The notes below the pieces were generated by a model. That model had not been told where the DNA came from and searched no databases. It was given only the letters and a program-made list of their open reading frames with translations. Positions 18,046 through 29,103 of a stretch of DNA of 48,740 bases are shown piece by piece. Every line of letters starts with the position of its first letter. Position 1 is the stretch's first letter. The translations under genes and the position numbers were made by a program. Source of the DNA: Clostridium peptidivorans (GTDB taxonomy: Bacteria; Bacillota; Clostridia; Clostridiales; Clostridiaceae); contig NZ_OAOD01000023.1 in assembly GCF_900205925.1 (NCBI RefSeq), positions 1-48,740 of the forward strand, written 5' to 3'.

Positions 18046-18855
18046 GTGGGGAAACCAAGTATTTTTAGTAGCAATTATAATCGAAGAATGAAAAAACGAA
18101 GAATATTCATAGGTTTGATAGTAATTTGTGCTATATTAGCAGTAACAGCCACTTGGTTACTTACAAAAGATAGTTTTAAGAAAAAAGTGACAGATATTAA
18201 AACTGATTTTTTGACAAAGGAAAATAATATAAGCAAACAAATAGATAAGGAAAGCCAAAAGAATTTAAATAAAAAACAAAATGAAGTTAAATCTCCAACT
18301 GAAAAAACTGTAAAGGAAAATAAAGAAGAAGCATATGATCTAGCTCTTGCAAATGGATCAAAGATAAAAGTTGTATATGAAGGGCAAGGAGAAGAAAAAA
18401 AGTTTAAACACATATTACCTTTAGAAAGTAAGACACAATATGATATAAGCCCTAATGGAAAAGCGGCAGTTGTGTTTGATGATAAAGTACAAAGAATAAA
18501 ATACATAGACATATCTGGAAAGATAACAGATATAACAAGAAATCAATATGTTTCAACTGGTGGAAATGTAGTAGTAAATCATGATGAATTGCTTCAATCT
18601 AGATCGGATTACATATGGTGCACGTCGCCTAAATTTATTGATGATAATAACATAGCATATATAAGTCAGCTTCCATGGTTAAATAAGTCTACTAAATATA
18701 TATGGATAACAAATACACAGGGAAGTAATCATGTTTATGTTACAAGTGTTAGTGGAGAAAATATAAAGTTTAATAACATTGATCCAAAGGGGTTAGCTAT
18801 TACAATAGATGGCAATGTATTTTACCTAAAAACTACTGGAGAGGTTATAAAATAA
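18046..18855 (+). CDS. membrane-anchored protein of unknown function, 269 aa
   Basis: I do not recognise the family. A basic N terminus (NYNRRMKKRR) is followed by one transmembrane helix (about residues 21-40), then a Lys/Glu/Asn-rich linker to about residue 95 and a C-terminal domain of short beta-rich segments (YDISPNGKAAVVFDD, KYIDISGKITDITRN, KFIDDNNIAYISQLPW) that look like PD40/propeller-type blades. Probably an extracytoplasmic domain on a stalk. GTG start with an excellent AGGAGGG. The stop overlaps the ATG of the next gene by one base, indicating an operon. Confidence 0.75.
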   Translation: MGKPSIFSSNYNRRMKKRRIFIGLIVICAILAVTATWLLTKDSFKKKVTDIKTDFLTKENNISKQIDKESQKNLNKKQNEVKSPTEKTVKENKEEAYDLALANGSKIKVVYEGQGEEKKFKHILPLESKTQYDISPNGKAAVVFDDKVQRIKYIDISGKITDITRNQYVSTGGNVVVNHDELLQSRSDYIWCTSPKFIDDNNIAYISQLPWLNKSTKYIWITNTQGSNHVYVTSVSGENIKFNNIDPKGLAITIDGNVFYLKTTGEVIK

Positions 18856-19667
18856 TGATACATAATGAAGATGCCATGAAAATAGGTTTATCCTCAGCAA
18901 GTTTCTATCCTCATATACAAGTAGAAGACAGCATAAAAGTTATGAAGGAACTGGGATTTGATTCGGGAGAACTTTTTTTAAATACTTATCAAGAGTATGA
19001 AGAAGATTTTGCAAAAAAGGTTCTACAAGAGAAGCTAATGTACGATTTTAATATTAAATCTGTACATAGCTTTTCTTCTTCTTTTGAGCCTTATCTTTTT
19101 GATGACTATAAAAGAAGAAGAGATGATATGTTTAAATATTTTAAAAAGATGTGTAGAGCTGCTAGAATAATGGGAGCTACATGCTACACTTTTCATGGAA
19201 TGCGTATTGGAAATATAGAAAATGTAAATTGGAATTTAGTTATAGACTTATATAATAAGCTCATATATACAGCTGCAGAAGAAGGAATAAAGTTAGCACA
19301 AGAAAATGTAGCATGGTGTATGTCTTCTAATATAAATTTTTTACAAAACTTAATTGAAAAATGCAAATATCCTATATACTTTACATTAGATATTAAGCAA
19401 TCCTATAGAGCATCTGTTCCAATAGATGAATATCTAAAGGTTATGAATGGAAGGCTTGTAAACCTTCATTTGAATGATAAAGATGAAAAAAGTTTATGTA
19501 AGCTTCCAGGTAGAGGAAAAGTTGATTTCAAAGGCTTATTTTTAAAGCTTAAAGACATGAATTATAAGGGTCCAGGTGTAATAGAAGTTTACAGTGAGAA
19601 TTATAATAAATATGATGAAATAATAGAATCAAGAGATTTTTTAAAAAAATGCATAATATATACATAA
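18855..19667 (+). CDS. sugar-phosphate isomerase/epimerase-like TIM-barrel protein
   Basis: A 270-residue protein of the xylose isomerase-like TIM-barrel (AP endonuclease 2) superfamily. Seen: early strand MKIGLSSASFYP, metal-site-like positions in FHGMRIG, LAQENVAWC (Glu), FTLDIKQS, VNLHLNDKDE and GPGVIEVYSEN, spaced as in this fold. These proteins isomerise or epimerise sugars or cleave DNA at abasic sites; the substrate cannot be told. The ATG (TAATG overlap with the previous stop) uses GAGAGG as SD; an internal ATG before KIGLSS has no SD. Confidence 0.8.
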   Translation: MIHNEDAMKIGLSSASFYPHIQVEDSIKVMKELGFDSGELFLNTYQEYEEDFAKKVLQEKLMYDFNIKSVHSFSSSFEPYLFDDYKRRRDDMFKYFKKMCRAARIMGATCYTFHGMRIGNIENVNWNLVIDLYNKLIYTAAEEGIKLAQENVAWCMSSNINFLQNLIEKCKYPIYFTLDIKQSYRASVPIDEYLKVMNGRLVNLHLNDKDEKSLCKLPGRGKVDFKGLFLKLKDMNYKGPGVIEVYSENYNKYDEIIESRDFLKKCIIYT

Positions 19668-19787
19668 TATAAAAGAAAATTTATTTGTAAAATTTGAAGT
19701 ATTTGTATATAATTATTTAAAGGATAAGGCTAAAAGTTAGGATTAAAGTAAAATGATTGTAAACATATATAAATAATTAAAAATATA

Positions 19788-19796
19788 TGTTATAAT
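19788..19796 (+). promoter_or_regulatory. extended -10 promoter of tig
   Basis: TGTTATAAT, an extended -10 (TGnTATAAT) with no good -35, 43 bp before the tig ATG. The preceding ~120 bases (19668-19787) hold nothing else I can recognise. Confidence 0.55.
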
Positions 19797-19839
19797 ATTG
19801 TGGTTTAAAACATAAGAGGTAATTAGGAGGAGTAACATT

Positions 19840-21135
19840 ATGAACGTTAATATGGAAAAAATAGAAAAGAATGTTGTTAAATTAGAAATAACGGTAGAAG
19901 CAGCAAAATTTAATGAAGCTGTTAAAAAGGCATATTCAAAAAATGTTAAGCAATTTAATATTCCAGGCTTTAGAAAAGGTAAAGCTCCTATGAATATAAT
20001 CAAAAAGCATTATGGAGAAGGCGTATTTTATGAAGATGCTATAAATTTCTGCTGTGATGAAACTTATCCAGAAGCATTAAAGCAATATGATATAAAGCCA
20101 GTTGATTATCCATCTATAGACATACTTGAAATAGGCGAAGGAAAGGATTTCAAATATTCTGCTACAGTTACAGTAGTTCCAGAAGTAGAATTAGGTGAAT
20201 ATAAAGGAATAGAAGTTAAGAAAAACACATACGAAGTAAATGATGAAGAAATAGAAAATGAATTAAAAACTATGCAAGAAAGAAATGCAAGAATTGAAGT
20301 TAAAGCAGAAGATGCTGTAGTTGAAAATGGTAATATAGCTACTATAGATTTCAAAGGATATGTAGATGAAGTTGCTTTTGAAGGTGGAGAAGGTTTTGAT
20401 TATCCACTAGAAATAGGTTCAGGTACATTCATTGATACTTTTGAAGAGCAATTAGTGGGAATGAAAGTGGGAGAAACAAAAGACGTTAATGTTAATTTCC
20501 CAGAACAGTATGGCAGAGATGATTTAAATAGCAAGCCAGCTAAATTTGTAGTTACTATAAAAGAAATAAAAGCTAAGGAACTTCCAGCATTAGATGATGA
20601 ATTTGCTAAGGAAGTTTCAGAGTTTGATACATTAGAAGAAATGAAGGCTGATTTAAGAAAGAAAAAAGAAGAAGAAAACAGCTTAAGAGCTCAAAGAGAA
20701 TATGAAGAGGCTGTTATAAATGCAGCTTGTGAAAATGCAACAGTTGAAATACCAGAAGTTATGGTAACTAATGAAACAAATAACATGTTAAAGGATCTTG
20801 AAATGAGATTAAAATATCAAGGATTAGATCTTAACACATACTATCAATATACTAATAGCAGTGAAGAAAAAGTTAGAGAATATATGAATGATACTGCTGT
20901 GAAAAGAGTAAAAACTGATTTAGTTTTAAATGAAATTTCAAAAGCAGAAAACATAGAAGCAACTGATGAAGAAATAATGGAAAAAGCTAAAGAAATGGCT
21001 GAACAATATGGTGGAAATGAAGTTGAAAAAACTGCTAAGTTAATAGCTACTTCTCAAAAGTCAGCTCTTAAAATGGATGTAGTGAATGAAAAAGTTATAA
21101 AATTATTAGTTGACAATAGCAAAACTATAGCTTAA
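19840..21135 (+). CDS. tig: trigger factor
   Basis: A 431-residue ribosome-associated chaperone and prolyl isomerase. Seen: N-terminal ribosome-binding signature PGFRKGKAP (residues about 43-51), the FKBP-type domain from about 160 to 245 ([15 protein letters not shown] to [12 protein letters not shown]), and the helical C-terminal substrate cradle. Strong SD AGGAGG. Followed by a hairpin terminator, then clpP-clpX, the usual Firmicute order. Confidence 0.96.
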   Translation: MNVNMEKIEKNVVKLEITVEAAKFNEAVKKAYSKNVKQFNIPGFRKGKAPMNIIKKHYGEGVFYEDAINFCCDETYPEALKQYDIKPVDYPSIDILEIGEGKDFKYSATVTVVPEVELGEYKGIEVKKNTYEVNDEEIENELKTMQERNARIEVKAEDAVVENGNIATIDFKGYVDEVAFEGGEGFDYPLEIGSGTFIDTFEEQLVGMKVGETKDVNVNFPEQYGRDDLNSKPAKFVVTIKEIKAKELPALDDEFAKEVSEFDTLEEMKADLRKKKEEENSLRAQREYEEAVINAACENATVEIPEVMVTNETNNMLKDLEMRLKYQGLDLNTYYQYTNSSEEKVREYMNDTAVKRVKTDLVLNEISKAENIEATDEEIMEKAKEMAEQYGGNEVEKTAKLIATSQKSALKMDVVNEKVIKLLVDNSKTIA

Positions 21136-21146
21136 TATGTATTTAC

Positions 21147-21187
21147 AATTAATTGCCAGGAAGAATTTCTGGCAATTAATTTTAATT
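21147..21187 (+). terminator. terminator between tig and clpP
   Basis: Thirteen-bp stem AATTAATTGCCAG / CTGGCAATTAATT with a 9-nt loop, followed by a short T-rich tail. Termination may be partial. Confidence 0.7.
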
Positions 21188-21248
21188 TACTAAATAAGGG
21201 GAATAATCAAAATATACTATAACATTTATAACAGGGAGGAGAATGTTT

Positions 21249-21833
21249 ATGAGTTTAGTTCCAGTTGTTGTAGAACAAACAAATAGAGGGGAAAGATCCT
21301 ATGATATTTATTCTAGACTTTTAAAGGATAGAATAATAATGCTAAGTGATGAAGTAAACGATGTTACTGCAAGCTTAGTAGTATCACAGTTATTATTCTT
21401 AGAAGCAGAAGATCCAGACAAAGATATATATTTGTACATAAATAGTCCAGGAGGTTCTATTACTTCTGGTATGGCAATTTATGATACTATGCAATATATT
21501 AAACCTGATGTATGTACTATTTGTGTTGGTATGGCAGCCTCAATGGGAGCATTTTTACTTGTAGCAGGAGCAAAGGGAAAAAGATATGCGCTACCTAACA
21601 GTGAAATAATGATACATCAACCACTTGGAGGATTCCAAGGTCAAGCTACAGATATAGGCATACATGCAAAGAGAATTTTAAATATCAAGAAGAAGTTAAA
21701 TACAATACTAAGTGAAAGAACTGGTCAGCCGCTAGAAGTAATTGAAAGAGATACTGAAAGAGATAACTTTATGGAAGCTTACGAAGCTAAGGAATATGGA
21801 CTAATAGATGAAGTTATGACCAAGAAAAAATAA
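21249..21833 (+). CDS. clpP: ATP-dependent Clp protease proteolytic subunit
   Basis: A 194-residue serine protease forming the double-heptamer barrel fed by ClpX or ClpC. Catalytic triad read as Ser98 (GMAASMG), His123 (MIHQPLGG) and Asp172 (ERDTERDN), the same numbering as Bacillus subtilis ClpP. An in-frame ATG at 21243 lies only 2 nt after the SD GGGAGGA; ATG 21249 gives 8-nt spacing and the standard [10 protein letters not shown] start. No CtsR direct repeat or CIRCE was recognised upstream. Confidence 0.96.
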   Translation: MSLVPVVVEQTNRGERSYDIYSRLLKDRIIMLSDEVNDVTASLVVSQLLFLEAEDPDKDIYLYINSPGGSITSGMAIYDTMQYIKPDVCTICVGMAASMGAFLLVAGAKGKRYALPNSEIMIHQPLGGFQGQATDIGIHAKRILNIKKKLNTILSERTGQPLEVIERDTERDNFMEAYEAKEYGLIDEVMTKKK

Positions 21834-21853
21834 CCTTATTGTGAGGTGTGAAT

Positions 21854-23143
21854 ATGGCCAAATTAGATGACAAGAAACAATTAAAATGTTCTTTTTGTGG
21901 TAAAACACAAGATCAAGTAAGAAGACTTATTGCAGGGCCAGGAGTATATATTTGTGATGAATGTATAGAACTTTGTTCTGAAATAATAACTGATGAGTTT
22001 GAAGAAGATGTAAACGTAGAAATGGGTGCACTTCCAAAACCTATGGAAATAAAGACCTACTTGGATCAATATGTAATAGGACAGGATCAAGCAAAAAAAG
22101 CACTTTCGGTGGCAGTATATAATCATTATAAAAGAATAAATTCTAACGCTAATAATGATGATGTAGAATTACAAAAGAGTAATATATTATTATTAGGACC
22201 TACAGGTTCAGGTAAAACGCTACTTGCTCAAACTTTAGCAAAATTTTTAAATGTACCTTTTGCTATAGCAGATGCAACTACTTTAACTGAAGCAGGATAT
22301 GTAGGTGAAGATGTTGAAAATATACTTTTGAAGCTTATACAAAATTCTGATTATGATATAGAAAGAGCAGAAAGAGGTATAATATATATAGACGAAATAG
22401 ATAAGATAGCTAGAAAGTCAGAAAATCCGTCTATTACTAGAGATGTATCAGGTGAAGGTGTTCAGCAGGCACTTCTAAAGATTTTAGAAGGAACTATAGC
22501 ATCTGTACCGCCTCAAGGAGGAAGAAAACATCCTCATCAAGAATTTATACAAATAAACACTACAAATGTACTATTTATTTGTGGAGGAGCTTTTGATGGA
22601 GTTGAAAAAATAATAGAAAAAAGAACCACAAATAGTTCTTTAGGATTTGGAGCAGATGTAAAATCTAAAAAAGAAAATGAAGCAGGAAAGCTTTTAAAAG
22701 ATATAATGCCAGGAGATTTGTTAAAGTTTGGTTTAATTCCAGAGTTTGTAGGAAGATTACCGATTATAGTTACATTAAATGCTTTGGATAAGGAAGCTTT
22801 AATAAATATACTTTCTAAGCCTAAAAATGCTTTAGTAAAACAGTATAGAAAGCTTTTTGAGTTAGATGACGTAGAATTAGAATTTAATAATGATGCGTTA
22901 GAAGCCATAGCTGAGGAAGCTATAAAGAGAAATACTGGAGCTAGAGGACTTAGAGCTATAATGGAAGATGTAATGCAAAATATCATGTTTGATATACCTT
23001 CCGAAGAAAGTATAACTAAGGTTATAATAACAAAGGATACAATCGAAAATAAGAATCCCGAAGTTATTAAATCTGAAGATGGGAAAAGGACTCCTGTAAA
23101 AGTAAAAAAACCTAGAACTAAAAAGGGACCTGAAACAGCTTAA
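21854..23143 (+). CDS. clpX: ATP-dependent Clp protease ATPase subunit ClpX
   Basis: A 429-residue AAA+ unfoldase that recognises tagged proteins and feeds ClpP. Seen: N-terminal zinc-binding domain with Cys12, Cys15, Cys34 and Cys37, Walker A GPTGSGKT, Walker [10 protein letters not shown], and the C-terminal small domain ([14 protein letters not shown]). The charged tail ([12 protein letters not shown]) is low-complexity. ATG 21854 is preferred over GTG 21848 because GAGGTG then has a 5-nt spacing. Lies 20 nt after clpP, probably co-transcribed. Confidence 0.96.
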   Translation: MAKLDDKKQLKCSFCGKTQDQVRRLIAGPGVYICDECIELCSEIITDEFEEDVNVEMGALPKPMEIKTYLDQYVIGQDQAKKALSVAVYNHYKRINSNANNDDVELQKSNILLLGPTGSGKTLLAQTLAKFLNVPFAIADATTLTEAGYVGEDVENILLKLIQNSDYDIERAERGIIYIDEIDKIARKSENPSITRDVSGEGVQQALLKILEGTIASVPPQGGRKHPHQEFIQINTTNVLFICGGAFDGVEKIIEKRTTNSSLGFGADVKSKKENEAGKLLKDIMPGDLLKFGLIPEFVGRLPIIVTLNALDKEALINILSKPKNALVKQYRKLFELDDVELEFNNDALEAIAEEAIKRNTGARGLRAIMEDVMQNIMFDIPSEESITKVIITKDTIENKNPEVIKSEDGKRTPVKVKKPRTKKGPETA

Positions 23144-23153
23144 AATATCATAT

Positions 23154-23187
23154 AAAAGGAATGGAGAAAACTCCATTCCTTTTTTTG
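23154..23187 (+). terminator. Rho-independent terminator after clpX
   Basis: Thirteen-bp stem AAAAGGAATGGAG / CTCCATTCCTTTT, loop AAAA, seven T. Confidence 0.94.
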
Positions 23188-23260
23188 TTTCCTTAAGAAT
23201 ATTAAAAAAAATTTAGTGCATAATAAAAAAAAGAAAAGTTATGAATGGGAGGAAGCTTTT

Positions 23261-24952
23261 ATGAATAATGTGCTGTGGATGGTTCAATTTGCAATAACTA
23301 TAATAATGGGGCTTTATTTTTTTAATGCCCTTAAAGGACAACAAAGTAATAAAGTAGTAGTTGATAAAGAAAACAGAAAGGAAACAGAAAATTTAAAGAA
23401 ACTAAGAGATATAAACCTTACTGTGCCATTAAGTGAAAAAAGTAGACCTACTTCATTTGAAGATATAATAGGGCAAGAGAAGGGAATAAAGGCATTACAA
23501 GCAGCTTTGTGCGGACCTAACCCACAACATGTAATAATATATGGACCTCCAGGCATAGGGAAAACCGCTGCAGCAAGATTGGTACTAGAAGATGCAAAAA
23601 AAAGAACTTATTCGCCTTTTAAACCAGAATCTAAATTTATAGAAATAGATGCTACAACTGTACGGTTTGATGACAGGGGAATAGCAGACCCACTTATAGG
23701 TTCAGTGCATGATCCAATATATCAAGGAGCAGGTCCATTAGGAGTTGCTGGAGTTCCTCAACCAAAGCCAGGAGCTGTAACTAAGGCGCATGGAGGAGTG
23801 TTATTTATAGATGAAATAGGTGAATTACATCCTATAGAAATGAATAAACTTTTAAAGGTTTTAGAGGATAGAAAGGTATTCTTGGACAGTGCATATTATA
23901 ATTCATCAGATCCAAATGTACCTAATTATATAAAAGATATATTTGATAACGGACTTCCAGCAGATTTTAGACTGGTAGGAGCAACAACTAGAAGCCCAGA
24001 GGAAATAGCTCCAGCCATAAGATCTAGATGTGTAGAAATATTTTTTAGATCTCTTCTTCCAGAAGAAATAGAAAAAATTGCATTAAATGCATCTCTAAAG
24101 GTGGATTATGAATTAGAAGAAAAGGCATTAAGAACTATAGGGAGATATGCAGGTAATGGAAGAGAAGCAGTAAATTTGGTACAGTTAGCTGCAGGTATTG
24201 CATTAAGTGATAACAGAAAAAACATTACAGTAGAAGATGTGGAGTGGATAATAGAAAATGGTCATTATAGCCCTAGACCAGAGATAAAGATACAGGATGA
24301 GCCAAGGGTAGGATATGTAAATGGTTTAGCAGTATATGGAGCTAATCTAGGAACAGTTATGGAGATTGAGGTAGCTGCTGCAAAAAATAGATTTGGAAAA
24401 GGTAAGATAAATATAACAGGAATAGTAGAGGAAGAACAAATAAGTAGTTACGGCAAGAAAATAAGAAGAAAAAGCATGGCAAGATGCTCGGTTGAAAATG
24501 TAATGACTGCTTTAGAAAATATATTTGACTTTAATTTTGAAGATCACAATATACATATAAATTTTCCAGGAGGAGTGCCTGTAGATGGCCCTTCTGCAGG
24601 TATAAGTATGGCAACGGCTTTATATAGTGCCATAACTAATACCTATATAGATAATAAAGTGGCTATGACCGGTGAGATATCTCTTCATGGAGAAGTAAAG
24701 CCTGTAGGAGGAGTAAATAGCAAAATACAAGCAGCCATTAAAGCAGGAGCAAAAAAGATTATAATTCCAGAAGAGAATTGGCAAGATAGCTTTGGCAGTA
24801 TAAAAGAAGCAACTGTTATAGGAGTTAAAAGTATTCAGCAGGTGTTAGAAATGTCATTAATTAAAGAAAGTAACAACAACTCTTCGGTATATATTGAAAC
24901 TACAGGAGAAGTGCTTTCTGCTAAGCCATTAAATAATACAATAAATAGCTAA
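23261..24952 (+). CDS. lonB: membrane-anchored ATP-dependent protease LonB
   Basis: A 563-residue protein. One N-terminal transmembrane segment (about 5-22) is followed by an AAA+ module (Walker A GPPGIGKTAAAR, Walker B GGVLFIDEIGE, arginine finger region IRSRC) and a C-terminal Lon protease domain with the catalytic Ser445 in DGPSAG and the Lys in GGVNSKIQ. It lacks the long N-terminal domain of LonA. In Bacillus lonB is expressed in the forespore under SigF; a SigF promoter could not be identified here. ATG 23261 follows GGGAGGA; an upstream in-frame start at 23216 has no SD. Confidence 0.94.
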   Translation: MNNVLWMVQFAITIIMGLYFFNALKGQQSNKVVVDKENRKETENLKKLRDINLTVPLSEKSRPTSFEDIIGQEKGIKALQAALCGPNPQHVIIYGPPGIGKTAAARLVLEDAKKRTYSPFKPESKFIEIDATTVRFDDRGIADPLIGSVHDPIYQGAGPLGVAGVPQPKPGAVTKAHGGVLFIDEIGELHPIEMNKLLKVLEDRKVFLDSAYYNSSDPNVPNYIKDIFDNGLPADFRLVGATTRSPEEIAPAIRSRCVEIFFRSLLPEEIEKIALNASLKVDYELEEKALRTIGRYAGNGREAVNLVQLAAGIALSDNRKNITVEDVEWIIENGHYSPRPEIKIQDEPRVGYVNGLAVYGANLGTVMEIEVAAAKNRFGKGKINITGIVEEEQISSYGKKIRRKSMARCSVENVMTALENIFDFNFEDHNIHINFPGGVPVDGPSAGISMATALYSAITNTYIDNKVAMTGEISLHGEVKPVGGVNSKIQAAIKAGAKKIIIPEENWQDSFGSIKEATVIGVKSIQQVLEMSLIKESNNNSSVYIETTGEVLSAKPLNNTINS

Positions 24953-24979
24953 TTAATATAAAAGCTAATTATTATAGAT

Positions 24980-25014
24980 AGCTATGCTTTAAGGTATATT
25001 ATTAAAGCATAGCT
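24980..25014 (+). terminator. hairpin, probable weak terminator after lonB
   Basis: Perfect 13-bp stem AGCTATGCTTTAA / TTAAAGCATAGCT with a 9-nt loop; the downstream tail is T-rich but interrupted (TGATTTACATTTT). Confidence 0.6.
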
Positions 25015-25029
25015 TGATTTACATTTTAA

Positions 25030-25058
25030 TTGAAAAAACTTTCTTTTATAGGTATAAT
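25030..25058 (+). promoter_or_regulatory. SigA-type promoter of lonA
   Basis: TTGAAA (25030-25035), 17-bp spacer, TATAAT (25053-25058). Near-consensus, 66 bp before the ATG. Confidence 0.8.
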
Positions 25059-25123
25059 ATATTAGTCTAATTATATTTAGGTAATTGTTACATATTATAA
25101 TTTTAAGAAGTGAGGGGAGAAAT

Positions 25124-27460
25124 ATGGAAAATGAATTGATAATTCTTCCTCTAATTCCTCTAAGAGGTATAACTATATTTCCATATATGGTTATGCATTT
25201 TGATGTAGGTAGGGAAAAATCAGTTTTAGCTTTAGAAGAGGCTATGTTAAATGGACAGAAGATCTTTTTGGCTACTCAAAAAGAAGCAAAAATAGAGGAG
25301 CCAGGAGAAGAGGATATATCTACAGTTGGTACATTTTGCAATATAAAGCAGATATTAAAGCTGCCAGGTGATACAGTAAGAGTATTAGTTGAAGGAGAAA
25401 AAAGAGCTACTATAAAAAATATAGTACAAATGGATCCTTTTTTTAAGGCTGAAATACATATATTAGAAGAAGAAGAGTGTGCAGAAGACAGTAAGTGTGA
25501 AGCACTTATGAGAACAGTTAGAAAATCTTTTGAAGAATACATAAAGTTATCAGGAAACATTCCAACAGAAGTAATACTTTCTTTAGAGGATATAGAAAGC
25601 CCTGGAAGACTCTCAGATGTTATAAGTTCCTATATGATATTAAAACAAAGCAAGAAGCAAGAACTTCTCGAAGCTTTTGATGTTGAAAAAAGATTAGAAG
25701 GACTTCTAATTGTATTAAAAAATGAAATAGATATTTTAAAAGTAGAAAAGAAGATAGGAATAAAGGTAAAAAATAAGATTGATAAAGTTCAAAAAGAATA
25801 TTATCTTAGGGAACAATTAAAAGCTATACAAGAAGAATTAGGGGAAGAAGACGAAGATAAAAAGGAAATAAAAAGATATAAAAATAAAATAAATAAGGCA
25901 AAGTTACCTAAAGACGTTAAAGAAAAGGCACTCTATGAGTTAGATAGATTAAAAAATAGTGGTACATATTCAGCTGAAGGCGGAGTTATAAGAACATATT
26001 TAGACTGGATATTAGAACTTCCATGGAATAATGAAACAGAAGATGATCTTGATATAAAAGCAGCCAGGAAAACTTTAGAGGCTGAACATCATGGATTAGA
26101 AGATGTAAAGACCAGAATAATCGAATATTTAGCTGTCAAAAAGATGAGTAATACTTTAAAGGGGCCTATATTATGTCTTGTAGGACCTCCTGGAGTTGGG
26201 AAAACTTCCATAGGTAAATCCATTGCTAATGCATTAAATAGAAACTTTGTAAGAATGTCTTTAGGTGGAGTAAGGGATGAAGCTGAAATAAGAGGACATA
26301 GAAAGACTTATGTGGGAGCTATACCAGGCCGTATCATATACGGAATGAGACAGGCAAAGTCTAAAAATCCGTTATTTCTTTTGGATGAAATTGATAAAAT
26401 GAGTAATGATTTTAGAGGTGATCCATCAGGGGCACTTTTAGAAGTTCTAGATAGTGAACAAAATAGTACTTTCAGAGATCATTACCTGGAGCTAGAATTT
26501 GATCTTTCTAATGTTTTATTTATAACTACAGCAAATACATTAGATACTATTCCTAGACCTTTATTAGATAGAATGGAAGTTATAGAGGTATCAGGATATA
26601 CAACTGAGGAAAAATTCTATATAGCTAAGGATCATTTAATAAATAAAATTATTAAGGAGCATAATTTAGAAGAAGATGTAATAAAATTTTCTGAATCCGC
26701 TATATATTACATCATAGAAAATTATACAAGAGAATCAGGAGTTAGAAATCTTGAAAGAAAAATTTCTGCTGTAGTAAGAAAATCTATCGCAGAAATGGTT
26801 GAAAAGGATAAAGAGAATATAAATATAACAATAAATCATGTTAAGAAATATCTAGGACCTGAAGTTTATAGCTATGAAAAAGCAAACAAAGAAGATCAAG
26901 TAGGAGTAGTTATGGGAATGGCATGGACTGGTTATGGTGGAGATACACTTCCAATAGAAGTCACAGTCATGTCAGGCAGTGGGAAACTAGAACTTACAGG
27001 GCAATTAGGAGATGTAATGAAGGAATCTGCTAGAGCGGGATATAGTTATGTTAGAGCACATGCAGAAAAGTATAATATAAATCCAGACTTTTATAAAGAA
27101 AAGGATATACATATACATGTCCCAGAGGGAGCAGTTCCTAAAGATGGTCCCTCTGCAGGAGTAACCATGATTACAGCCATGGTATCTGCGTTAAGTGGTA
27201 GAAAGGTTAAGCATAATGTTGCTATGACTGGAGAAATTACATTAACAGGTAAGGTTTTAGCAATAGGTGGATTGAAAGAAAAAACACTTGCTGCCTTTAG
27301 AGCAGGTATAGATACTATTATAATTCCTAAAGAAAATGAAAAGGACTTGCTAAAGATTCCAAAGAGCATAAAAGGTAAATTAAATATAATTCTAGCTGAG
27401 TATATAGATAAAGTTTTAGATAATGCTCTTTTAGAAGAAAGTGGTAAGGAGTGGAAATGA
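25124..27460 (+). CDS. lon: ATP-dependent protease La (LonA)
   Basis: A 778-residue cytoplasmic AAA+ protease. Domains in order: N-terminal LAN domain ([15 protein letters not shown] to about 205), coiled-coil middle region, AAA+ module with Walker [14 protein letters not shown] near 355 and Walker [10 protein letters not shown], and the protease domain with catalytic Ser677 (DGPSAG) and Lys720 (GGLKEK). ATG 25124 lies after GAGGGGAG; a longer in-frame reading from 25085 has no SD. Followed by engB one base later, so the two are one operon. Confidence 0.96.
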   Translation: MENELIILPLIPLRGITIFPYMVMHFDVGREKSVLALEEAMLNGQKIFLATQKEAKIEEPGEEDISTVGTFCNIKQILKLPGDTVRVLVEGEKRATIKNIVQMDPFFKAEIHILEEEECAEDSKCEALMRTVRKSFEEYIKLSGNIPTEVILSLEDIESPGRLSDVISSYMILKQSKKQELLEAFDVEKRLEGLLIVLKNEIDILKVEKKIGIKVKNKIDKVQKEYYLREQLKAIQEELGEEDEDKKEIKRYKNKINKAKLPKDVKEKALYELDRLKNSGTYSAEGGVIRTYLDWILELPWNNETEDDLDIKAARKTLEAEHHGLEDVKTRIIEYLAVKKMSNTLKGPILCLVGPPGVGKTSIGKSIANALNRNFVRMSLGGVRDEAEIRGHRKTYVGAIPGRIIYGMRQAKSKNPLFLLDEIDKMSNDFRGDPSGALLEVLDSEQNSTFRDHYLELEFDLSNVLFITTANTLDTIPRPLLDRMEVIEVSGYTTEEKFYIAKDHLINKIIKEHNLEEDVIKFSESAIYYIIENYTRESGVRNLERKISAVVRKSIAEMVEKDKENINITINHVKKYLGPEVYSYEKANKEDQVGVVMGMAWTGYGGDTLPIEVTVMSGSGKLELTGQLGDVMKESARAGYSYVRAHAEKYNINPDFYKEKDIHIHVPEGAVPKDGPSAGVTMITAMVSALSGRKVKHNVAMTGEITLTGKVLAIGGLKEKTLAAFRAGIDTIIIPKENEKDLLKIPKSIKGKLNIILAEYIDKVLDNALLEESGKEWK

Positions 27461-27461
27461 T

Positions 27462-28058
27462 ATGGAAATAAAACAGTCAGAGTTCGTAACATCGGCTGTA
27501 AGTCTAAATCAATATCCTATAGATAGTATGTTAGAGATAGCTTTTGTAGGTAGATCAAATGTGGGAAAGTCTTCATTAATAAATAATTTAACAAATAGAA
27601 GAAAGCTAGTAAAGGTAAGTGGTACACCAGGAAAAACTAGGTTGGTTAACTTTTTTATAATAAATAATAGTTTTTACTTTGTGGATTTGCCGGGATATGG
27701 TTATGCTAAAGTATCTAAGGTAGAACAGGCTACTTGGGGTAAAACTATAGAAACATACCTTTTAAATAGACCTCAATTAAAGAAGATTATGTTACTAGTA
27801 GATTCAAGACATAAGCCTACTGAAGATGATATAATTATGTATAATTGGATAAAACACTATGGCTATGAATCTACAATAATAGCTACTAAGTGTGATAAGA
27901 TAAAAAAGAGCGAAATGGCTAAGAGTATTAAGACAATTAGAGAAACTTTAGGAATGAGTGCAGAGGAAAAGATAATATTTTATTCTACTCTAAAGAAGAT
28001 AGGCAAAGAACAAGTATTAGATGATATAGAGCTTTCATTAAATGGTGAAATGCTTTAG
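27462..28058 (+). CDS. engB: ribosome biogenesis GTPase EngB (YsxC/YihA)
   Basis: A 198-residue GTPase needed for large ribosomal subunit assembly. G motifs in order: GRSNVGKSS (G1), a Thr-containing G2 near [13 protein letters not shown] (G3), TKCDK (G4) and YSTLKK (G5-like). ATG 27462 with AAGGAG upstream; the in-frame GTG at 27441 lies inside lonA without an SD. The lonA-engB pairing is widely conserved. Confidence 0.95.
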   Translation: MEIKQSEFVTSAVSLNQYPIDSMLEIAFVGRSNVGKSSLINNLTNRRKLVKVSGTPGKTRLVNFFIINNSFYFVDLPGYGYAKVSKVEQATWGKTIETYLLNRPQLKKIMLLVDSRHKPTEDDIIMYNWIKHYGYESTIIATKCDKIKKSEMAKSIKTIRETLGMSAEEKIIFYSTLKKIGKEQVLDDIELSLNGEML

Positions 28059-28092
28059 TAAGCTGAGGATATGTTTTGAACACTTAAAAAGT

Positions 28093-28128
28093 AATAAGGT
28101 ATGCTCACAGCATACCTTATTATTTTTT
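28093..28128 (+). terminator. Rho-independent terminator after engB
   Basis: Thirteen-bp stem AATAAGGTATGCT / AGCATACCTTATT with loop CAC and a T-rich tail. Confidence 0.93.
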
Positions 28129-28227
28129 ACTTTACTAATATTTATTAAATACATAAAGTATAGGTGCTTTTTATGATAAAATAACAATATAATATAAAGT
28201 AAATTTCAATTTCAAGGAGGAAAAAAG

Positions 28228-28953
28228 GTGAATTTGAATCTTGCTAAAGATATTATAGTATTTGCGGTGGTTTGTTTGCCTCCTTTGCTTATACTATGGA
28301 AGGTTTTAAGAGAAAAAGGAATGAATAAGTTTTTATTATTATTTCTAGGGATAATATATATAGCAATTAGCTTATTTACTCAAAATTTACTTCCTTTTAT
28401 AGCAACAACGATATGTATAGTTAGTTTTAGAAGAAGTGAAATTTATTATAAAGATTACAGGAAATATGGTTTTTCATTAAGAGGGTTTAATTTATTCAAG
28501 GGCTTAAAGTATGCTATGGTTTCTTATATTATGGTGATAATACTTGGAGCAATAGGTATGCAAGTGTTTGAATATTTTAAGCTATCTGTAAAGGAACAAG
28601 AAATTGTATCTATTATGATAGATGTTCCTCTTAGAACATTTATTATACTTATTCCAGTTACTGTGATTTTTGCGCCAATAGTAGAAGAGTTTGTATTTAG
28701 ATGGCTATTCTTTGAAAGAATTTGTAAAAGAAGAATTGGTGTAATACTAGGGGCTATAATTACAAGCTTAATGTTCAGTGCTACTCACTTTAACTTAAAA
28801 TCATCCTTTGTTATTTTTGGAATAGGACTCTTCAACTGCTATCTAATTCATAAGAAAGGGTATTGGTATTCTGTATTTAATCACATGGTGTTTAATTCCG
28901 TTTCTACTTTTTTGATACTATTTCAAAAACTAGGATATATAAATTTAGGATAG
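28228..28953 (+). CDS. CPBP-family intramembrane metalloprotease
   Basis: A 241-residue membrane protein with six or seven hydrophobic segments of the CPBP/Abi (CaaX prenyl protease 2-like) family. All three motifs are seen: Glu153-Glu154...Arg158 (EEFVFR), FSATH with His187, and His219...Asn223 (NHMVFN). Relatives cleave signals, mature peptides or protect against bacteriocins; the substrate here is unknown. GTG start after AAGGAGG. Single gene, terminators on both sides. Confidence 0.88.
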   Translation: MNLNLAKDIIVFAVVCLPPLLILWKVLREKGMNKFLLLFLGIIYIAISLFTQNLLPFIATTICIVSFRRSEIYYKDYRKYGFSLRGFNLFKGLKYAMVSYIMVIILGAIGMQVFEYFKLSVKEQEIVSIMIDVPLRTFIILIPVTVIFAPIVEEFVFRWLFFERICKRRIGVILGAIITSLMFSATHFNLKSSFVIFGIGLFNCYLIHKKGYWYSVFNHMVFNSVSTFLILFQKLGYINLG

Positions 28954-28959
28954 AGACTC

Positions 28960-29000
28960 AAAGGTATATTGAAAGTTAATGCTTTCAATATACCTTTTTT
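28960..29000 (+). terminator. Rho-independent terminator
   Basis: Stem AAAGGTATATTGAAAG / CTTTCAATATACCTTT with a 6-nt loop and six T. Confidence 0.93.
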
Positions 29001-29030
29001 AAATATGTATTAATAGGGATTATTTTAATC

Positions 29031-29057
29031 ACAAATCTTTGACATATTCATAGTATA
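29031..29057 (+). promoter_or_regulatory. SigK-like sporulation promoter
   Basis: AC (29031-29032), exactly 16 bp, then CATAGTATA (29049-29057). This fits the mother-cell SigK consensus AC-N16-CATANNNTA, as known from Bacillus. A SigA-like TTGACA-N16-TATGAA (29039-29066) overlaps it. The 5' leader to the gene at 29290 would be about 225 nt. The 336-base gap between the flanking genes holds the terminator at 28960-29000, this promoter and the hairpin at 29104-29139. Confidence 0.6.
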
Positions 29058-29103
29058 TATTATGAATGATTTATAAGAGATTAGTCCAAGGGGTTGAGAT
29101 CCA

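Noticed and set aside
22537..22986. Minus-strand frame of 149 codons
   Set aside because: Antisense to clpX; Ser/Ile/Phe-rich composition typical of shadow frames.
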